Below are positions 28,310 to 37,730 of a DNA stretch of 64,000 bases, piece by piece (position 1 is the first letter of the stretch; each line of letters opens with the position of its first letter). The notes beneath the pieces were generated by a model. The model saw nothing but the letters and a program-made list of their open reading frames with translations. It had not been told where the DNA came from and ran no database searches. The DNA lies in the NCBI GenBank assembly GCA_025361565.1, contig JANYKN010000116.1:220470-284469 (forward strand). The letters are read 5' to 3'. Position numbers and translations under genes: made by a program. Origin of the DNA: Bacteroidota bacterium. GTDB taxonomy: Bacteria; Bacteroidota; Bacteroidia; Bacteroidales; NBLH01.

Positions 28310-29995
28310 ATGATAGGATTATGTTTTGAAGCTGAAACCACTTGCAGCTCCTGTGGTAAGCCGCTACCAATCAATGCTCTTGTTGAAAATATTATTTGTA
28401 CCCAATGTATGCACAAGAACACATTCACGGTAAATGAATGGAAAGATTTACTGGAATCGATGTTTAAAGAAGGCCCAAATTATAACGAAAACGATGGCAC
28501 ACCTTCAACAGTGATGGGTGCAAGGAATTACAGCATCATGTATGGAAGGCAAAATCCTAAATTCCTTGATACTAGAAAATATATAGATGCTGCCGAAATT
28601 ATTAAATACACCACAATTGGGAAAATAGTAAATCCTGAAACCAATATGGAACATTCTATCAGGCCATTGCCTGAGAATTTCAAGGAAGCTTGTCCGAATG
28701 TCACCCACTTGCTTTGCGAAGATTTCACTCAACTTCCATTTTACAATGGAGCATCACAAGTGCTCGATCAAGTTCCGCAAGGAAATATTATTCCGTTTAA
28801 ATGCCCTAATTGTGGTGGTTCCATGCAAATTGACGGTTCTGAAAGATTGCTAAAATGCCAATTCTGTTCGACTGAATCTTTTATCCCCGACGAAGTATGG
28901 CAAAAACTGCACCCTGTTAAAACAAAACAGCGGTTCTATTTTTGGTTTGATGAAAACAAATCAACATTTGATTGGGACTCCGATCTGTGGGATATGGCAA
29001 CTGACGCCGATGGTATTTTATATCTTAGTGTTGAACCAATTTGGGGTTCTAATGGTGACCTATGTGTGGTGGCGCTAAAACCAGATCTTACTGTTAAATG
29101 GAAAAGGGATAATTTAAAATTCAAAACCACAACTTCGGGCGGAGAGGCAAAATTGGGGTTAACCGCCAATGGCGAACTAATGGTGTGGAGTGGAGATCGC
29201 AATACCATGCTCCTACTTTCTACAATTGATGGTTTGGAAATAAAACGCATCGGAAAAAAATTTGAAGGAACAGACAAACAGGAAAACACATTGATGGATT
29301 TTGCTCAATGCCGTTATATAGCCGGGGATATTGATGGTAATTATTTTGCACTGATCAACCGCGAACGGAAAGATTCAGATTCAGACGCTTATTGCGAATT
29401 CATGGTTATTGATAAAGATGCATACCTGCATAAACCTTGGGGATTGGATGAAACACAAAGCAAAGGTTTCTTTGGTTCATTAAAGAAAGCGTTTTCGGGT
29501 ATGAGTGAAGCTCCTTATTTTGAAAAAATAAAAGACAAGGTTTACCAATGCAGGGAATATGATGTAAAAATTAGTGTAGGGCTCGATGGATCATATTATC
29601 TTTTAAGTTATTATCATATGGCAAAATATGATCGCTCCGGAAAGCAGATTTATCTAAAAGAAGCTACTAAAGGGTATATTAAACATAAATTGGTTGGCGA
29701 TAAAGAAGGTAATGCCTATTATATTTTTGCACCGGATGGAACCGATAAGTCAGTGCTTATGAAGGTTTCTGCTGATGGCACCAACACCTCTGTATTAATA
29801 AATAGTGTGTTGGATGGTGGCGCTTTATGCAAGGAAGATATGGTGGCATTATCAGCAAATGGAATTATCTATTGTGCAGGATATGGAGGCCGTATCAGGA
29901 TTTTCAATATGGATGGTAAACTCCAATATGCAAGCCCCAAATCTCTGGAAGAAGAAAAAGAAATGATTAAGAAAAGTGAAGATATGAAAGATTGA
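28310..29995 (+). CDS. Zinc-ribbon protein with beta-propeller-like C-terminal part
   Basis: 561 residues, no signal peptide. The N terminus has two Cys pairs (C12/C15 in CSSCG, then CTQC near residue 30), and a second ribbon is CPNCGG...CQFC near residues 164-184. From about residue 210 on, repeated motifs such as ATDADGILYLSVEP, LTANGELMVWSGDRN, VSADGTNTSVLIN and LSANGIIYCAGYGGRI suggest blades of a beta propeller. I do not know a named family. Cytosolic zinc-binding scaffold is an inference from the layout only. Confidence 0.65.
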   Translation: MIGLCFEAETTCSSCGKPLPINALVENIICTQCMHKNTFTVNEWKDLLESMFKEGPNYNENDGTPSTVMGARNYSIMYGRQNPKFLDTRKYIDAAEIIKYTTIGKIVNPETNMEHSIRPLPENFKEACPNVTHLLCEDFTQLPFYNGASQVLDQVPQGNIIPFKCPNCGGSMQIDGSERLLKCQFCSTESFIPDEVWQKLHPVKTKQRFYFWFDENKSTFDWDSDLWDMATDADGILYLSVEPIWGSNGDLCVVALKPDLTVKWKRDNLKFKTTTSGGEAKLGLTANGELMVWSGDRNTMLLLSTIDGLEIKRIGKKFEGTDKQENTLMDFAQCRYIAGDIDGNYFALINRERKDSDSDAYCEFMVIDKDAYLHKPWGLDETQSKGFFGSLKKAFSGMSEAPYFEKIKDKVYQCREYDVKISVGLDGSYYLLSYYHMAKYDRSGKQIYLKEATKGYIKHKLVGDKEGNAYYIFAPDGTDKSVLMKVSADGTNTSVLINSVLDGGALCKEDMVALSANGIIYCAGYGGRIRIFNMDGKLQYASPKSLEEEKEMIKKSEDMKD

Positions 29996-30431
29996 TTCCG
30001 AACAACTGAAGTTTATTGGCTAAAGAGGTGATGTAAAAAAAAGGAAGAGTGGCTAGTTGAAAAGTCTGTTCACTCAATTGTCCTTTCTATTATTCGATTT
30101 TTTTTGGATATCCTCCAATTCCATTCAAAGTAATAAACCTGGTCTGTCAAATTTATATCCGTAAATATCAGCAAACGTTTAAAATGCATCAACAAACCCA
30201 TTTTTAGGGTTAACTGAAAATTAAAATCATGAAAATTAATTAGTTCACAATCTGCAAAATCTTCATTTATCAATAAATTATCAGTTTTAGTAATAGTTTA
30301 TTATTGGATTTTCAGGATTAAATCCAAATAAATCATTGATTCTGAATCCAAACTCAATTATATTTGATTGACTAAATGAAAGTTTACTTAACAGATTTAC
30401 TTTTTCAAATCTAAACTTAAAAATCCAGCTT
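29996..30431. other. Intergenic region without recognisable gene
   Basis: A 67-codon minus-strand frame (30070-30273) is open here, but it has no recognisable family, no hairpin and no promoter box. I see nothing else. Confidence 0.5.
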
Positions 30432-30836
30432 ATGTCAATCGATGATTTTTTATTACTACAATCACCCGAAAGGAAAGAAATTCTCTCTTCAATTCATGAA
30501 ATTATTATTATTGCCGATAAATTAATAAAAGCTGAAGTTGGCAAAATGATGGGAAATGAAATGATATTGTATACATACGGAGGCATTTTTAAATATGGTT
30601 TGGCCAGTGTAAAAAACCATATGTCGTTGCATTCCATGCCAATTTATGCAATACCAAAACTCCATTTGAAGTACCAAAACCTTTTAACCAAAGCAAAATT
30701 TCAGAAAGGCTGCATCAATTTTAGAAACAAAGATGAAATGCCTTTAGATATTGTAAAAGACCTCTTAACAGATTGTGCAAAAATTGATCTGTTGGCAATT
30801 ATGGAAAATTTTAAAAAGAATCCTAAGGCAAAATAG
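30432..30836 (+). CDS. DUF1801-like small protein
   Basis: 134 residues, no signal peptide. The arrangement (a helix with SPERKEILSSIHEIII, then EMILYTYGGIFKYGLASVKNHMSLH and KGCINFRNKDEMPLDIVKDL) fits DUF1801, the fold related to YdhG/Fra-like iron chaperones. The usual pattern is 'I.Y.MP.F...', then a block with a conserved 'Y..G..' and 'I.FP....'; here these are partly altered. Function unproven. It stands between a zinc-ribbon protein gene and a region of gene decay. Confidence 0.65.
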   Translation: MSIDDFLLLQSPERKEILSSIHEIIIIADKLIKAEVGKMMGNEMILYTYGGIFKYGLASVKNHMSLHSMPIYAIPKLHLKYQNLLTKAKFQKGCINFRNKDEMPLDIVKDLLTDCAKIDLLAIMENFKKNPKAK

Positions 30837-30913
30837 TTTTGGATAATACTATTCATAGATCCGGCACAAATGTCACACCCGCGCACATCTTGATTATTGC
30901 AATTAATAAATTT

Positions 30914-31072
30914 TTATACTTTTTCAAAATTGATTGAAATCTGAAAAGCATAGGTAAGTGTCTCATTTTCTTTACTTATCTTGACATAAGGAGTAAACGG
31001 AAATTTATAAGTTGATTTTATTTCTCCTGTCGCTTGGACTAATTCAGATAAATAACTATTAGAATTGAACAG
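30914..31072 (-). pseudogene. Remnant of a paralogue of the 123-residue protein at 25970-26341
   Basis: Read on the minus strand, 52 codons from LFNSNSYLSEL to ISINFEKV and a TAA stop align with the C-terminal half of the intact protein: MFNSKEDINDL with LFNSNSYLSEL, YTFLFGPFLNV with YKFPFTPYVKI, and VITHAFNITAKFKK with LTYAFQISINFEK. A stop codon lies directly upstream in frame and no N-terminal half is found in the next 200 bases in any frame. The call rests on reading alignment by eye. Confidence 0.7.
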
Positions 31073-31084
31073 TTATTTTATTTT

Positions 31085-31237
31085 TTAATCATAACTAGTA
31101 ATATCAATAAACTCCCACACTGCAAGCAGACCCAGCATTGAAGTGAAAAATTTTCTTATATTCCGCTGTAAGCTGCTGGGAACAAGACTCAAGATACTTT
31201 CATGCTTCGCTTTTGGGATCAGTTCGACTGAATAATT
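31085..31237 (-). other. Short stop-free stretch, possible gene relic or repeat element
   Basis: A 50-codon frame (preceded by a TAA) ending in a TAA reads NYSVELIPKAKHESILSLVP and later FFTSMLGLLAVWEFIDITSYD in part. A second minus-strand frame over the same bases is interrupted only by two TGA codons. Neither has a start codon at the right place. It may be a non-coding repetitive element rather than a gene; I cannot decide. Confidence 0.3.
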
Positions 31238-31458
31238 TTAATGCATCTTTGACTTTTAAAATTATTGTCTCACTGATTTAAAATGCCCTAAAAAGATATC
31301 ACAAAAAAGTAAATTTAATCAAAGTATAAATTATAGTCATAGAAATAGTCATAGAAATAGTAATATATAAAGTCAGTCATCTCAATACCCGATAAATATC
31401 TGTTTACGTTTTAAATACATTATTAAATTAGTTTTATGTTAAACCAAAATTTAAAACA

Positions 31459-32160
31459 ATGAAAATCAATTATGTATTGCACCCGAACTTGATGACCCCT
31501 GATCCTGATGATTGTAAGGCAACCGTGGTAAACCGTACAACTTTTTCAATCGATGATGTTGTAAAACAGATTACCAATGAAGGTTCCATTTTAAAACAAA
31601 CCGAGTGTTATGCTGTAATTGATGCTTTCTTCCGAAAACTGGGAATGAATCTGGCTGAAGGTATCAGTTTCCGTAGTGAGTATTTTTCGTTGGGGATTGA
31701 AATATCGGGTGTTTTTACAAACGATAAAGATAAATTCGATGTTAACCGACATATGGTTTATCCAAACCTTAACCCCGGAAAACCTTGGAAAGAAAGCCTG
31801 GCCGAAGCCAAGCTCGAAAAAGTAATTGCCGAAGAAAACAAACCGAGGCCCGAGAACATCATTGATTTAAAATCAAAAACCAGCGACCAAACACTATCGC
31901 CCGGTGGAATGGCCGAATTACAAGGCTTGATGTTGAAAATTGATGAAACGGCTGCCGACGAAGGTATTTTTATTGTTTCGGAAAACGGTGGAGGAGAAAC
32001 CAAGGTAAATTACCTTTATATGAACTATCCCAAAAGCCTTCAATTTGAAATACCCGAAAGCATTATTGCAGGAACCTATAAAATTGAGGTAAGAAACCGT
32101 GCACACAACGGCAAAGGATTAAGAATAGGGCGATTGGACCAAACGCTCAATGTAGCTTAA
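31459..32160 (+). CDS. HU/IHF-like DNA-binding protein with DUF4469 domain
   Basis: 233 residues, no signal peptide. The N-terminal half (about 1-125; VVKQITNEGSILKQTECYAV, then FFRKLGMNLAEG) fits the Bacteroidota HU/IHF-related DNA-binding domain; the C-terminal half (about 140-233; ADEGIFIVSENGGGETKV and GTYKIEVRNRAHNGKGLRIG) fits the DUF4469 Ig-like domain. Such two-domain proteins are widespread in Bacteroides relatives; they are thought to bind DNA, but their regulon is unknown. It has a strong terminator 32 bases downstream. Its position beside the restriction-modification locus may be coincidental. Confidence 0.8.
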   Translation: MKINYVLHPNLMTPDPDDCKATVVNRTTFSIDDVVKQITNEGSILKQTECYAVIDAFFRKLGMNLAEGISFRSEYFSLGIEISGVFTNDKDKFDVNRHMVYPNLNPGKPWKESLAEAKLEKVIAEENKPRPENIIDLKSKTSDQTLSPGGMAELQGLMLKIDETAADEGIFIVSENGGGETKVNYLYMNYPKSLQFEIPESIIAGTYKIEVRNRAHNGKGLRIGRLDQTLNVA

Positions 32161-32190
32161 TTCCAGTTCATTTATCAAGAAGTTCTTTAT

Positions 32191-32216
32191 TAACCCGGCA
32201 CATGCCGGGTTTTTTA
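32191..32216 (+). terminator. Intrinsic terminator after the HU-like gene
   Basis: Stem AACCCGGC / GCCGGGTT with loop ACAT (32192-32211), followed by a T-run. Confidence 0.9.
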
Positions 32217-32276
32217 TTGGATATACCTTCCAATTGAAAAACATCCTGCTCTTCCCATTCAAGATCTTATCGATCC

Positions 32277-32345
32277 CCTTATAAGGATCGTGTCAATGTC
32301 CTTATAAGGATCACGTCGATCTCCTTATAAGGATATTGACAGATT
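32277..32345. repeat. Three tandem 23-bp units headed by the palindrome CCTTATAAGG
   Basis: The 10-bp palindrome CCTTATAAGG occurs at 32277, 32300 and 32323, exactly 23 bases apart. Units 1 and 2 continue with GATCGTGTCAATGT and GATCACGTCGATCT; unit 3 with GATATTGACAG. A partial match (GATCTTATCGATCC) precedes the first. The location between convergent genes argues against a promoter. Confidence 0.9.
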
Positions 32346-32461
32346 TGAATCAAGAATGCTTTTATCACAGTTCCAAATCTTGAAAACAAATTTACTAGGA
32401 TTTTAAAAATTGAGTTATTGCATATTCATAACAACTAGCTATTACTTGTTCAATAAAGTAA

Positions 32462-35400
32462 TTAATTCCCTTCCACAATTGCAATTTCTTCTGGTGTTAA
32501 ACCATATAGTTGATAGATTAATTGGTCGATTTGGTTTTCTAATTCAATGGTTTCAATTTTTTTCAATTTAGCATCATGTATATTTTGGGCTAAATTTATA
32601 ATAGATGACTGTTGTTTTTTCGTTCCTTTACAAATGGGCAACTTAAATAATTGAACAGTTTTAACTTCTGGAAAGATTCTATTGTCTTCATTTACTAAGT
32701 CATGATAAAGAAAATCGAAAAGTTTAGAATTAAGCAGCGCTAATAAATACAAATAATGAATATCCGAATTCTCAGGAAGTTGAATAATTAAACCACTTTT
32801 GAGACAGTACCATTTATCTTTATCAAATGCAGCAATAATCTTATTAGCTGTTTGGCGTATTAGGATTTTAGGATTTTCAAACAATTTTTGTCTACGTGGT
32901 CTCAACATTACAAACCAGGGTATTGTACCACTTATTGTTTCAACTCGTTGGTCAAGTCTTGTTTTGAATGTAGTGAGATGCTTTTTAGTATTTGGGAAAT
33001 CATTTAATTTAGTATCTAATGTACAATAGATTAATCTTTTATTCAGTGTAGGTCTTATAGAATAGTGATTTATTTCGCTTCCGATAATTAGATTTTTTAA
33101 TAGATCTCTTTCCAATTTTAAGTGTTCAGCCAGTTTTTCATCAACTACAAAAGCATCTCCCAAACCCGGACTAACGCCAGTTGCAACATCTTCAGCAACT
33201 TCTTTTAATACAGGGAATTTGTAACACTTATCAAGAATTGATTTGTAAGGTTTATAAACAAACGAGAATGACTCATTGCTTGAAAAAGACGAAATGTCTA
33301 TTTTATTCTCAGATTTCGCCAAAGTTTTAGGTAATAGATTTCGTTCAACTCCTGATAAATTGGAATAAGAAGATTTACCTTCATCCTTCTTTTTTAAATA
33401 GCCTGTTATACATGTTGGGGTTGCAGCGTCTCCAAATACATCATCACCAAGGTTTATTACCTGGTATAATTTATAGTTTTCAAGTATTAACTTTCTGGTT
33501 TTTTCAAATTCAACTTGTGATAAAAAACTTGAAGGGGTAATATAAGTACATAAACCATTAATGTCAGAAATATAAGTAGATAGGCCCCAAAAGTAATTAA
33601 ACGATTCTGGCGTTCTTACATGAATATTTTTAAAGAAGTCTTTATAGTATAATCTTTCACCTTCATCGAATTTAATTCCGTAAGGCGGATTCCCAATTAC
33701 CACATCAAACCCCACAAAATCGCCATCATCATTCAATACTTCTGGAAATTCAAAGCGCCACTCAAAAGCATTATTCTTCTCGAAAAATAGTTTTTCTTCT
33801 GTCAATTCGACTTCTACTTTTTTCAATTCAGTGGCCAGCCTTAACTTTTCATCTTCGCGCTTCTTTTTATTTCCGCCGTAATCTTGTTCGGGCTCATGGG
33901 CAAAAAGGCCATTTTCTGGGAATTTATAATCGTACTCTTGCTTTAGTTTATAGTATTTCTGGAGCGTTGGGTTCTTTTGCTGTATAGCATTTACATAATT
34001 GGATTTGATATCTTTTATGAGCTTTTCCAAATCCCTTTTCACGTTCTTGTCCGTACTCTTTTTATATGATTGTACAGCATTTTGATACGAAAATATTGTC
34101 CATTTCGAGGTTTTTGCCAGTTGTTTCAGGTTACTGTTTATGGGAAACCTGCTAATTAAAGAATTTCCGCATTTGATATTGATATCGATGTTGGGAAGGG
34201 TTTCCAGTTCTTGTGCAATGAGGGCTTGACTTTGAGTCAAACCCTCATTTATAGGTTTGTAATACGCATTTTTCAATAATTCAATCCACAAACGTAAGCG
34301 GCAAATCAAGACCGATTTGGGATTGATATCCACTCCAAACAAACAGTTTTCAATGATCTTTTGTTTTTCCTGAAACAAGCTGACTTGTACCTGCTGCAAG
34401 GCTTTTGGTGGTTTATTGTCTATTCCCAATAAATATTCAAAAGGCTTGTTGGTTTTCTTGTTCAGTATGGTAAGTTCGTCATTATCAACAGTAATTTCAT
34501 ATTCAAGTGGAGTTCCCTCTTGATCAACCAAAATATTCAGTTCACTTTTAATTGCAATGATTTCATTGAGTGCCGAAACCAGAAAGTGACCCGAACCAAC
34601 CGCGGGATCACAAATTTTCAACGAATCGATGTGTTTATTGAAACGTGCAAGGTCCTCTTTTTTAAAATAACGTGCACTGTAGTTTTTTACATCTTCAAAA
34701 TTGTCAATATCCTTGTTTTCGAGTTCTTTAAACTTTTGGGCAACAGCCCTACGAATGGTTTCGCGACACATATACATGGTAATGAATCCCGGTGTAAAAA
34801 AGGAACCATCTTTGTAACCATTGATTTTTTCGAATATCAAACCCAGTACAGAGGCATTGATCATGTTTTTATTGTCTTCCTGTATTTTTGCGCTGCTATC
34901 GCTCGAAAAATTATAGGCTGATAAAAACTCCATTAAGTAATGAAGTGTTATTTTCTTGGTTGATTGTTTGTTCTCATCCTTTTTAAACATTACAGAATGG
35001 GGATAAAGCCCAAGTTCCAGGCGATCCTTTAAGTTGGATATGGAAAAAGTCCTTTTCTCAATTTCGCTCTTTTCAAACAGCGAGCTGTTAAGATAAGGAA
35101 TATATCCAAATTTGGCGTTTACTGTTTTAGAACGGTTTTGATATTCCTCGGCCAATACCTCAAAAAACAACTCGTTTAGCTCATCAAAATCGGCAATGGA
35201 ATGGATATTCATAAAACCGAATTCCTTGTTTCCGTTGTGGTAATTTATCAATTGCCCTTCGAGCAATTTTAAGAATAAAATACGGTTGAGCCAGGTAATG
35301 CAAAGCTCCAAACCCAAACTATAGATTTGTTCTTCTGGTGTATCACCAAATTGCTCTGGTTGGACAAAGTTGCCCAGGCAATTGTCAACCTTTAATTTGT

Positions 35401-36271
35401 TGATGGTGTTTTCCAATAGGCTTGCATCATCCCTGTTTTCAATTTTTTTGCGGGTAATCAGTTTTTTTCCACCTTCCGGTTTTTCTTCCAACCCGATAAT
35501 ATGGAGCAATTCGTTATAAAAAGCCTTGTTCAGTGTATTGCTGTCATTGGCAAACGGCCTTTTTAACAAATGTTCGGGCGAAAGTATTTTATATAGATTG
35601 ATTAATTCTGTGTCATCCGCATTACTGTTGTTAAATGCGGCCTTTTCATAATCTTTAAAATTAAAATGGGTGCATTTGAGTTCAATATCCAGACCGTCAA
35701 TTATTTTTGCTGCTTCTGAATAGAAAAAAGGATTGTCTTTCGATTGTGAAACTTTAGCCTGATAAAGCTTTTGAAGCAAACTATTCCGATAAAACATTTT
35801 ATCGAACTCATTTTCGTCGAAAATAAACCAATCGTACATATTATTGGCAACCAAATGCTTTACCTCAACATTTTTATTGCCTTCGCGTTCTTCGAAATAA
35901 TAAAGTATCAATTCGTGCAAAGCTTTGCTGTTTGGCATTTTTGCCGAAATCATTTCCACCTCGTTCGATGGTTTTTTGGCTTCAATAATGACCCCAACAG
36001 AATCAGCAGGCGATTTGCCGTTATGGATAACTAAATCCTTGCGTTTGTTGATGTTGATCTCGAAATTGTTTTTGTAATACGTATCTTTCAAAAATTCCGA
36101 AACAATATTTTTAAAATGCTCCTCGTGTTCCTTTTTATCCCCTGCAATTTTCGCTTTCGAAAACAAAACCTTCAAATTAGATTTAAAAGTCTCAATCTGC
36201 TCTCTGGTTAAATCCTGCTTTAGATAGGCTTTATTAAGGCTTTTGGATATTTCGGTTGAGTTTAGTTTCAT
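32462..36271 (-). CDS. Single-chain restriction-modification enzyme (type IIG-like, Eco57I methylase family)
   Basis: 1269 residues. The N-terminal region has a PD-(D/E)XK-like nuclease signature: RKDLVIHN (about 78-85) then GVIIEAKKPSNE (E96, K98). A methyltransferase core follows: motif I DPAVGSGHF near residue 555 and motif IV NPPYGI near 862, the N6-adenine type. The last third, after the methylase core, is the target-recognition part (a TaqI-like C-terminal specificity domain is likely). One chain may thus cut and methylate the same site, as type IIG enzymes do. No separate S or R gene is adjacent; 119 bases upstream lies an unrecognised gene on the same strand. Cut site cannot be read from sequence. 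Confidence 0.85.
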   Translation of the reverse strand: MKLNSTEISKSLNKAYLKQDLTREQIETFKSNLKVLFSKAKIAGDKKEHEEHFKNIVSEFLKDTYYKNNFEININKRKDLVIHNGKSPADSVGVIIEAKKPSNEVEMISAKMPNSKALHELILYYFEEREGNKNVEVKHLVANNMYDWFIFDENEFDKMFYRNSLLQKLYQAKVSQSKDNPFFYSEAAKIIDGLDIELKCTHFNFKDYEKAAFNNSNADDTELINLYKILSPEHLLKRPFANDSNTLNKAFYNELLHIIGLEEKPEGGKKLITRKKIENRDDASLLENTINKLKVDNCLGNFVQPEQFGDTPEEQIYSLGLELCITWLNRILFLKLLEGQLINYHNGNKEFGFMNIHSIADFDELNELFFEVLAEEYQNRSKTVNAKFGYIPYLNSSLFEKSEIEKRTFSISNLKDRLELGLYPHSVMFKKDENKQSTKKITLHYLMEFLSAYNFSSDSSAKIQEDNKNMINASVLGLIFEKINGYKDGSFFTPGFITMYMCRETIRRAVAQKFKELENKDIDNFEDVKNYSARYFKKEDLARFNKHIDSLKICDPAVGSGHFLVSALNEIIAIKSELNILVDQEGTPLEYEITVDNDELTILNKKTNKPFEYLLGIDNKPPKALQQVQVSLFQEKQKIIENCLFGVDINPKSVLICRLRLWIELLKNAYYKPINEGLTQSQALIAQELETLPNIDINIKCGNSLISRFPINSNLKQLAKTSKWTIFSYQNAVQSYKKSTDKNVKRDLEKLIKDIKSNYVNAIQQKNPTLQKYYKLKQEYDYKFPENGLFAHEPEQDYGGNKKKREDEKLRLATELKKVEVELTEEKLFFEKNNAFEWRFEFPEVLNDDGDFVGFDVVIGNPPYGIKFDEGERLYYKDFFKNIHVRTPESFNYFWGLSTYISDINGLCTYITPSSFLSQVEFEKTRKLILENYKLYQVINLGDDVFGDAATPTCITGYLKKKDEGKSSYSNLSGVERNLLPKTLAKSENKIDISSFSSNESFSFVYKPYKSILDKCYKFPVLKEVAEDVATGVSPGLGDAFVVDEKLAEHLKLERDLLKNLIIGSEINHYSIRPTLNKRLIYCTLDTKLNDFPNTKKHLTTFKTRLDQRVETISGTIPWFVMLRPRRQKLFENPKILIRQTANKIIAAFDKDKWYCLKSGLIIQLPENSDIHYLYLLALLNSKLFDFLYHDLVNEDNRIFPEVKTVQLFKLPICKGTKKQQSSIINLAQNIHDAKLKKIETIELENQIDQLIYQLYGLTPEEIAIVEGN

Positions 36272-36389
36272 TTGTTGTTGAGCGTTTTATGAGGCTAAAT
36301 TAGGATTTATTTATAAGAATTAAACTGGTGGCATTGAAATATGGTTTTTATTTTATCAACATGCGAAACCTTCAAAAAGGTTTCGCCTA

Positions 36390-37730
36390 TTATTCTATAT
36401 CAATCATTTCTTCTCTCTTTTCCAATCCCAAATATTGCGAAAAATAATTGGCGCAATGCATAATTTTGTCCTGTTCATTTATCAAATGTTTCTTAAGCGA
36501 AAACAAACCCTCGCATCCAATTTGGCAAAATATCTGTTTTAGTTTTTCATCCTCCTCAATATCAGAATTGATAAACGTGTTTAATTTATCAATGCCCAAA
36601 TATTTTTTGTCTTCTTTCTGAACTCCCAACAAATCTGCCAGTTTTTTTCCTTCTGGAGTTCCGTTGTTGGTAACAAACAAAAATGTGCGGATTAATAATT
36701 TATCTTCAATTATAGTAGCTTTGAGGTATCCAACTTTTATCGATAAATATTTTACTGCATACATAAAACTTCCATCACCGGATTGATGTACTTCATTTGA
36801 CAATATTGCCGATGATATGATAAAATAATGAAAATTATCAAATATTTCTCCTAATCTTTCTTTCAAACGCTCAATAGCATGTTGCTGGATATAAATTTTC
36901 AGGGGCAGTGTGTTCAGAATACCTTTCATTCCAAGATTTTCGGGAGTTGTGAATAACCATATAATTCCTTCTAAAGGAATGCTTGACCCCACCCTATATA
37001 TATTTCTTTTTTTATTATCTATTTCAAGTGATATGGTTTCAGGCTTTTCAATATAAATATAAAAGTAATTGTAACAAGCCGAATTATCCATCATATTGGA
37101 ATGTTGTTCGCTTTTTTCATGTTTCATTAAAAATATCCGGTGCATTGTATTAGAAAACATCCAGGCAATAAAGTTAGCACTTTCCTCAACAAGCGCATGG
37201 GCTTTTTCTCTTATCTTCTTAAAATTATCGTTAAAGGCAGGAAGCATTTCTTTAAACTTTTCAGCTTTTGGAAAGTTAATTTTATCTGCATTTCTCCACA
37301 GTAGATATATTGTTTCGATATAAATATAAAAATTGTATACACTTACAGGTGTTTTATCAATACCTATATTGATAAACTCCTCATTAAGTAATCTTGTAAA
37401 ATTATTATTTATAAGATCCAATTCTTTTACACTGATAGTTGCATTTTTATAAATCCTACTTTTCATTTTAATAGGATGAATCCGTAAATAAAAAATTTTT
37501 TCAATTGTTAAGGGATCAATTAAATCATAGGCCAATTCGTTTCCCATAATGCCCATCATCGATTTAAGTTTTTTAAGATACAGGTTCTTTTGATGGGCCT
37601 TTTCCATTCTAATTTGCTTTGGATTATCCTTTTGGGCTTTTTTCTTCAATGGTTTTCGATTTTTAGGGTTTGTTTTATTCTGGCAATGCCAAATATACAC
37701 TTTCCCAAAATCCAAATCCCAATAATTCAA
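36390..37730 (-). CDS. Unrecognised 446-residue protein beside the restriction-modification gene
   Basis: No signal peptide or membrane segment. The first 60 residues are very basic (NRKPLKKKAQKDNPKQIRM), suggesting nucleic-acid contact. Residues about 95-235 look all-helical; residues 284-294 (HAIERLKERLG) resemble a motif seen in some toxin-like and RNase-like small domains, followed by a strand-rich part. It does not match a family I know. It sits upstream of, and co-directional with, the restriction-modification gene, a typical position for a defence-island passenger; that link is inference. Confidence 0.6.
   Translation of the reverse strand: MNYWDLDFGKVYIWHCQNKTNPKNRKPLKKKAQKDNPKQIRMEKAHQKNLYLKKLKSMMGIMGNELAYDLIDPLTIEKIFYLRIHPIKMKSRIYKNATISVKELDLINNNFTRLLNEEFINIGIDKTPVSVYNFYIYIETIYLLWRNADKINFPKAEKFKEMLPAFNDNFKKIREKAHALVEESANFIAWMFSNTMHRIFLMKHEKSEQHSNMMDNSACYNYFYIYIEKPETISLEIDNKKRNIYRVGSSIPLEGIIWLFTTPENLGMKGILNTLPLKIYIQQHAIERLKERLGEIFDNFHYFIISSAILSNEVHQSGDGSFMYAVKYLSIKVGYLKATIIEDKLLIRTFLFVTNNGTPEGKKLADLLGVQKEDKKYLGIDKLNTFINSDIEEDEKLKQIFCQIGCEGLFSLKKHLINEQDKIMHCANYFSQYLGLEKREEMIDIE

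Larger units (their letters stand above)
30837..31458. other. Decayed region between the DUF1801 and HU-like genes
   Basis: Contains a pseudogene fragment (30914-31072, minus), a stop-free minus-strand stretch (31085-31237) and a short direct repeat of AGTCATAGAAAT at 31336-31359. No intact gene, tRNA or terminator is visible. Confidence 0.6.
32161..32461. other. Convergent intergenic region: terminator plus repeats
   Basis: Between two genes whose 3' ends face each other, it holds the terminator at 32191-32216 and a triple 23-bp palindromic repeat; nothing else is seen. Confidence 0.7.

Noticed and set aside
30070..30273. 67-codon minus-strand frame
   Set aside because: No known family, no promoter box or terminator, and ordinary chance length for this AT content.
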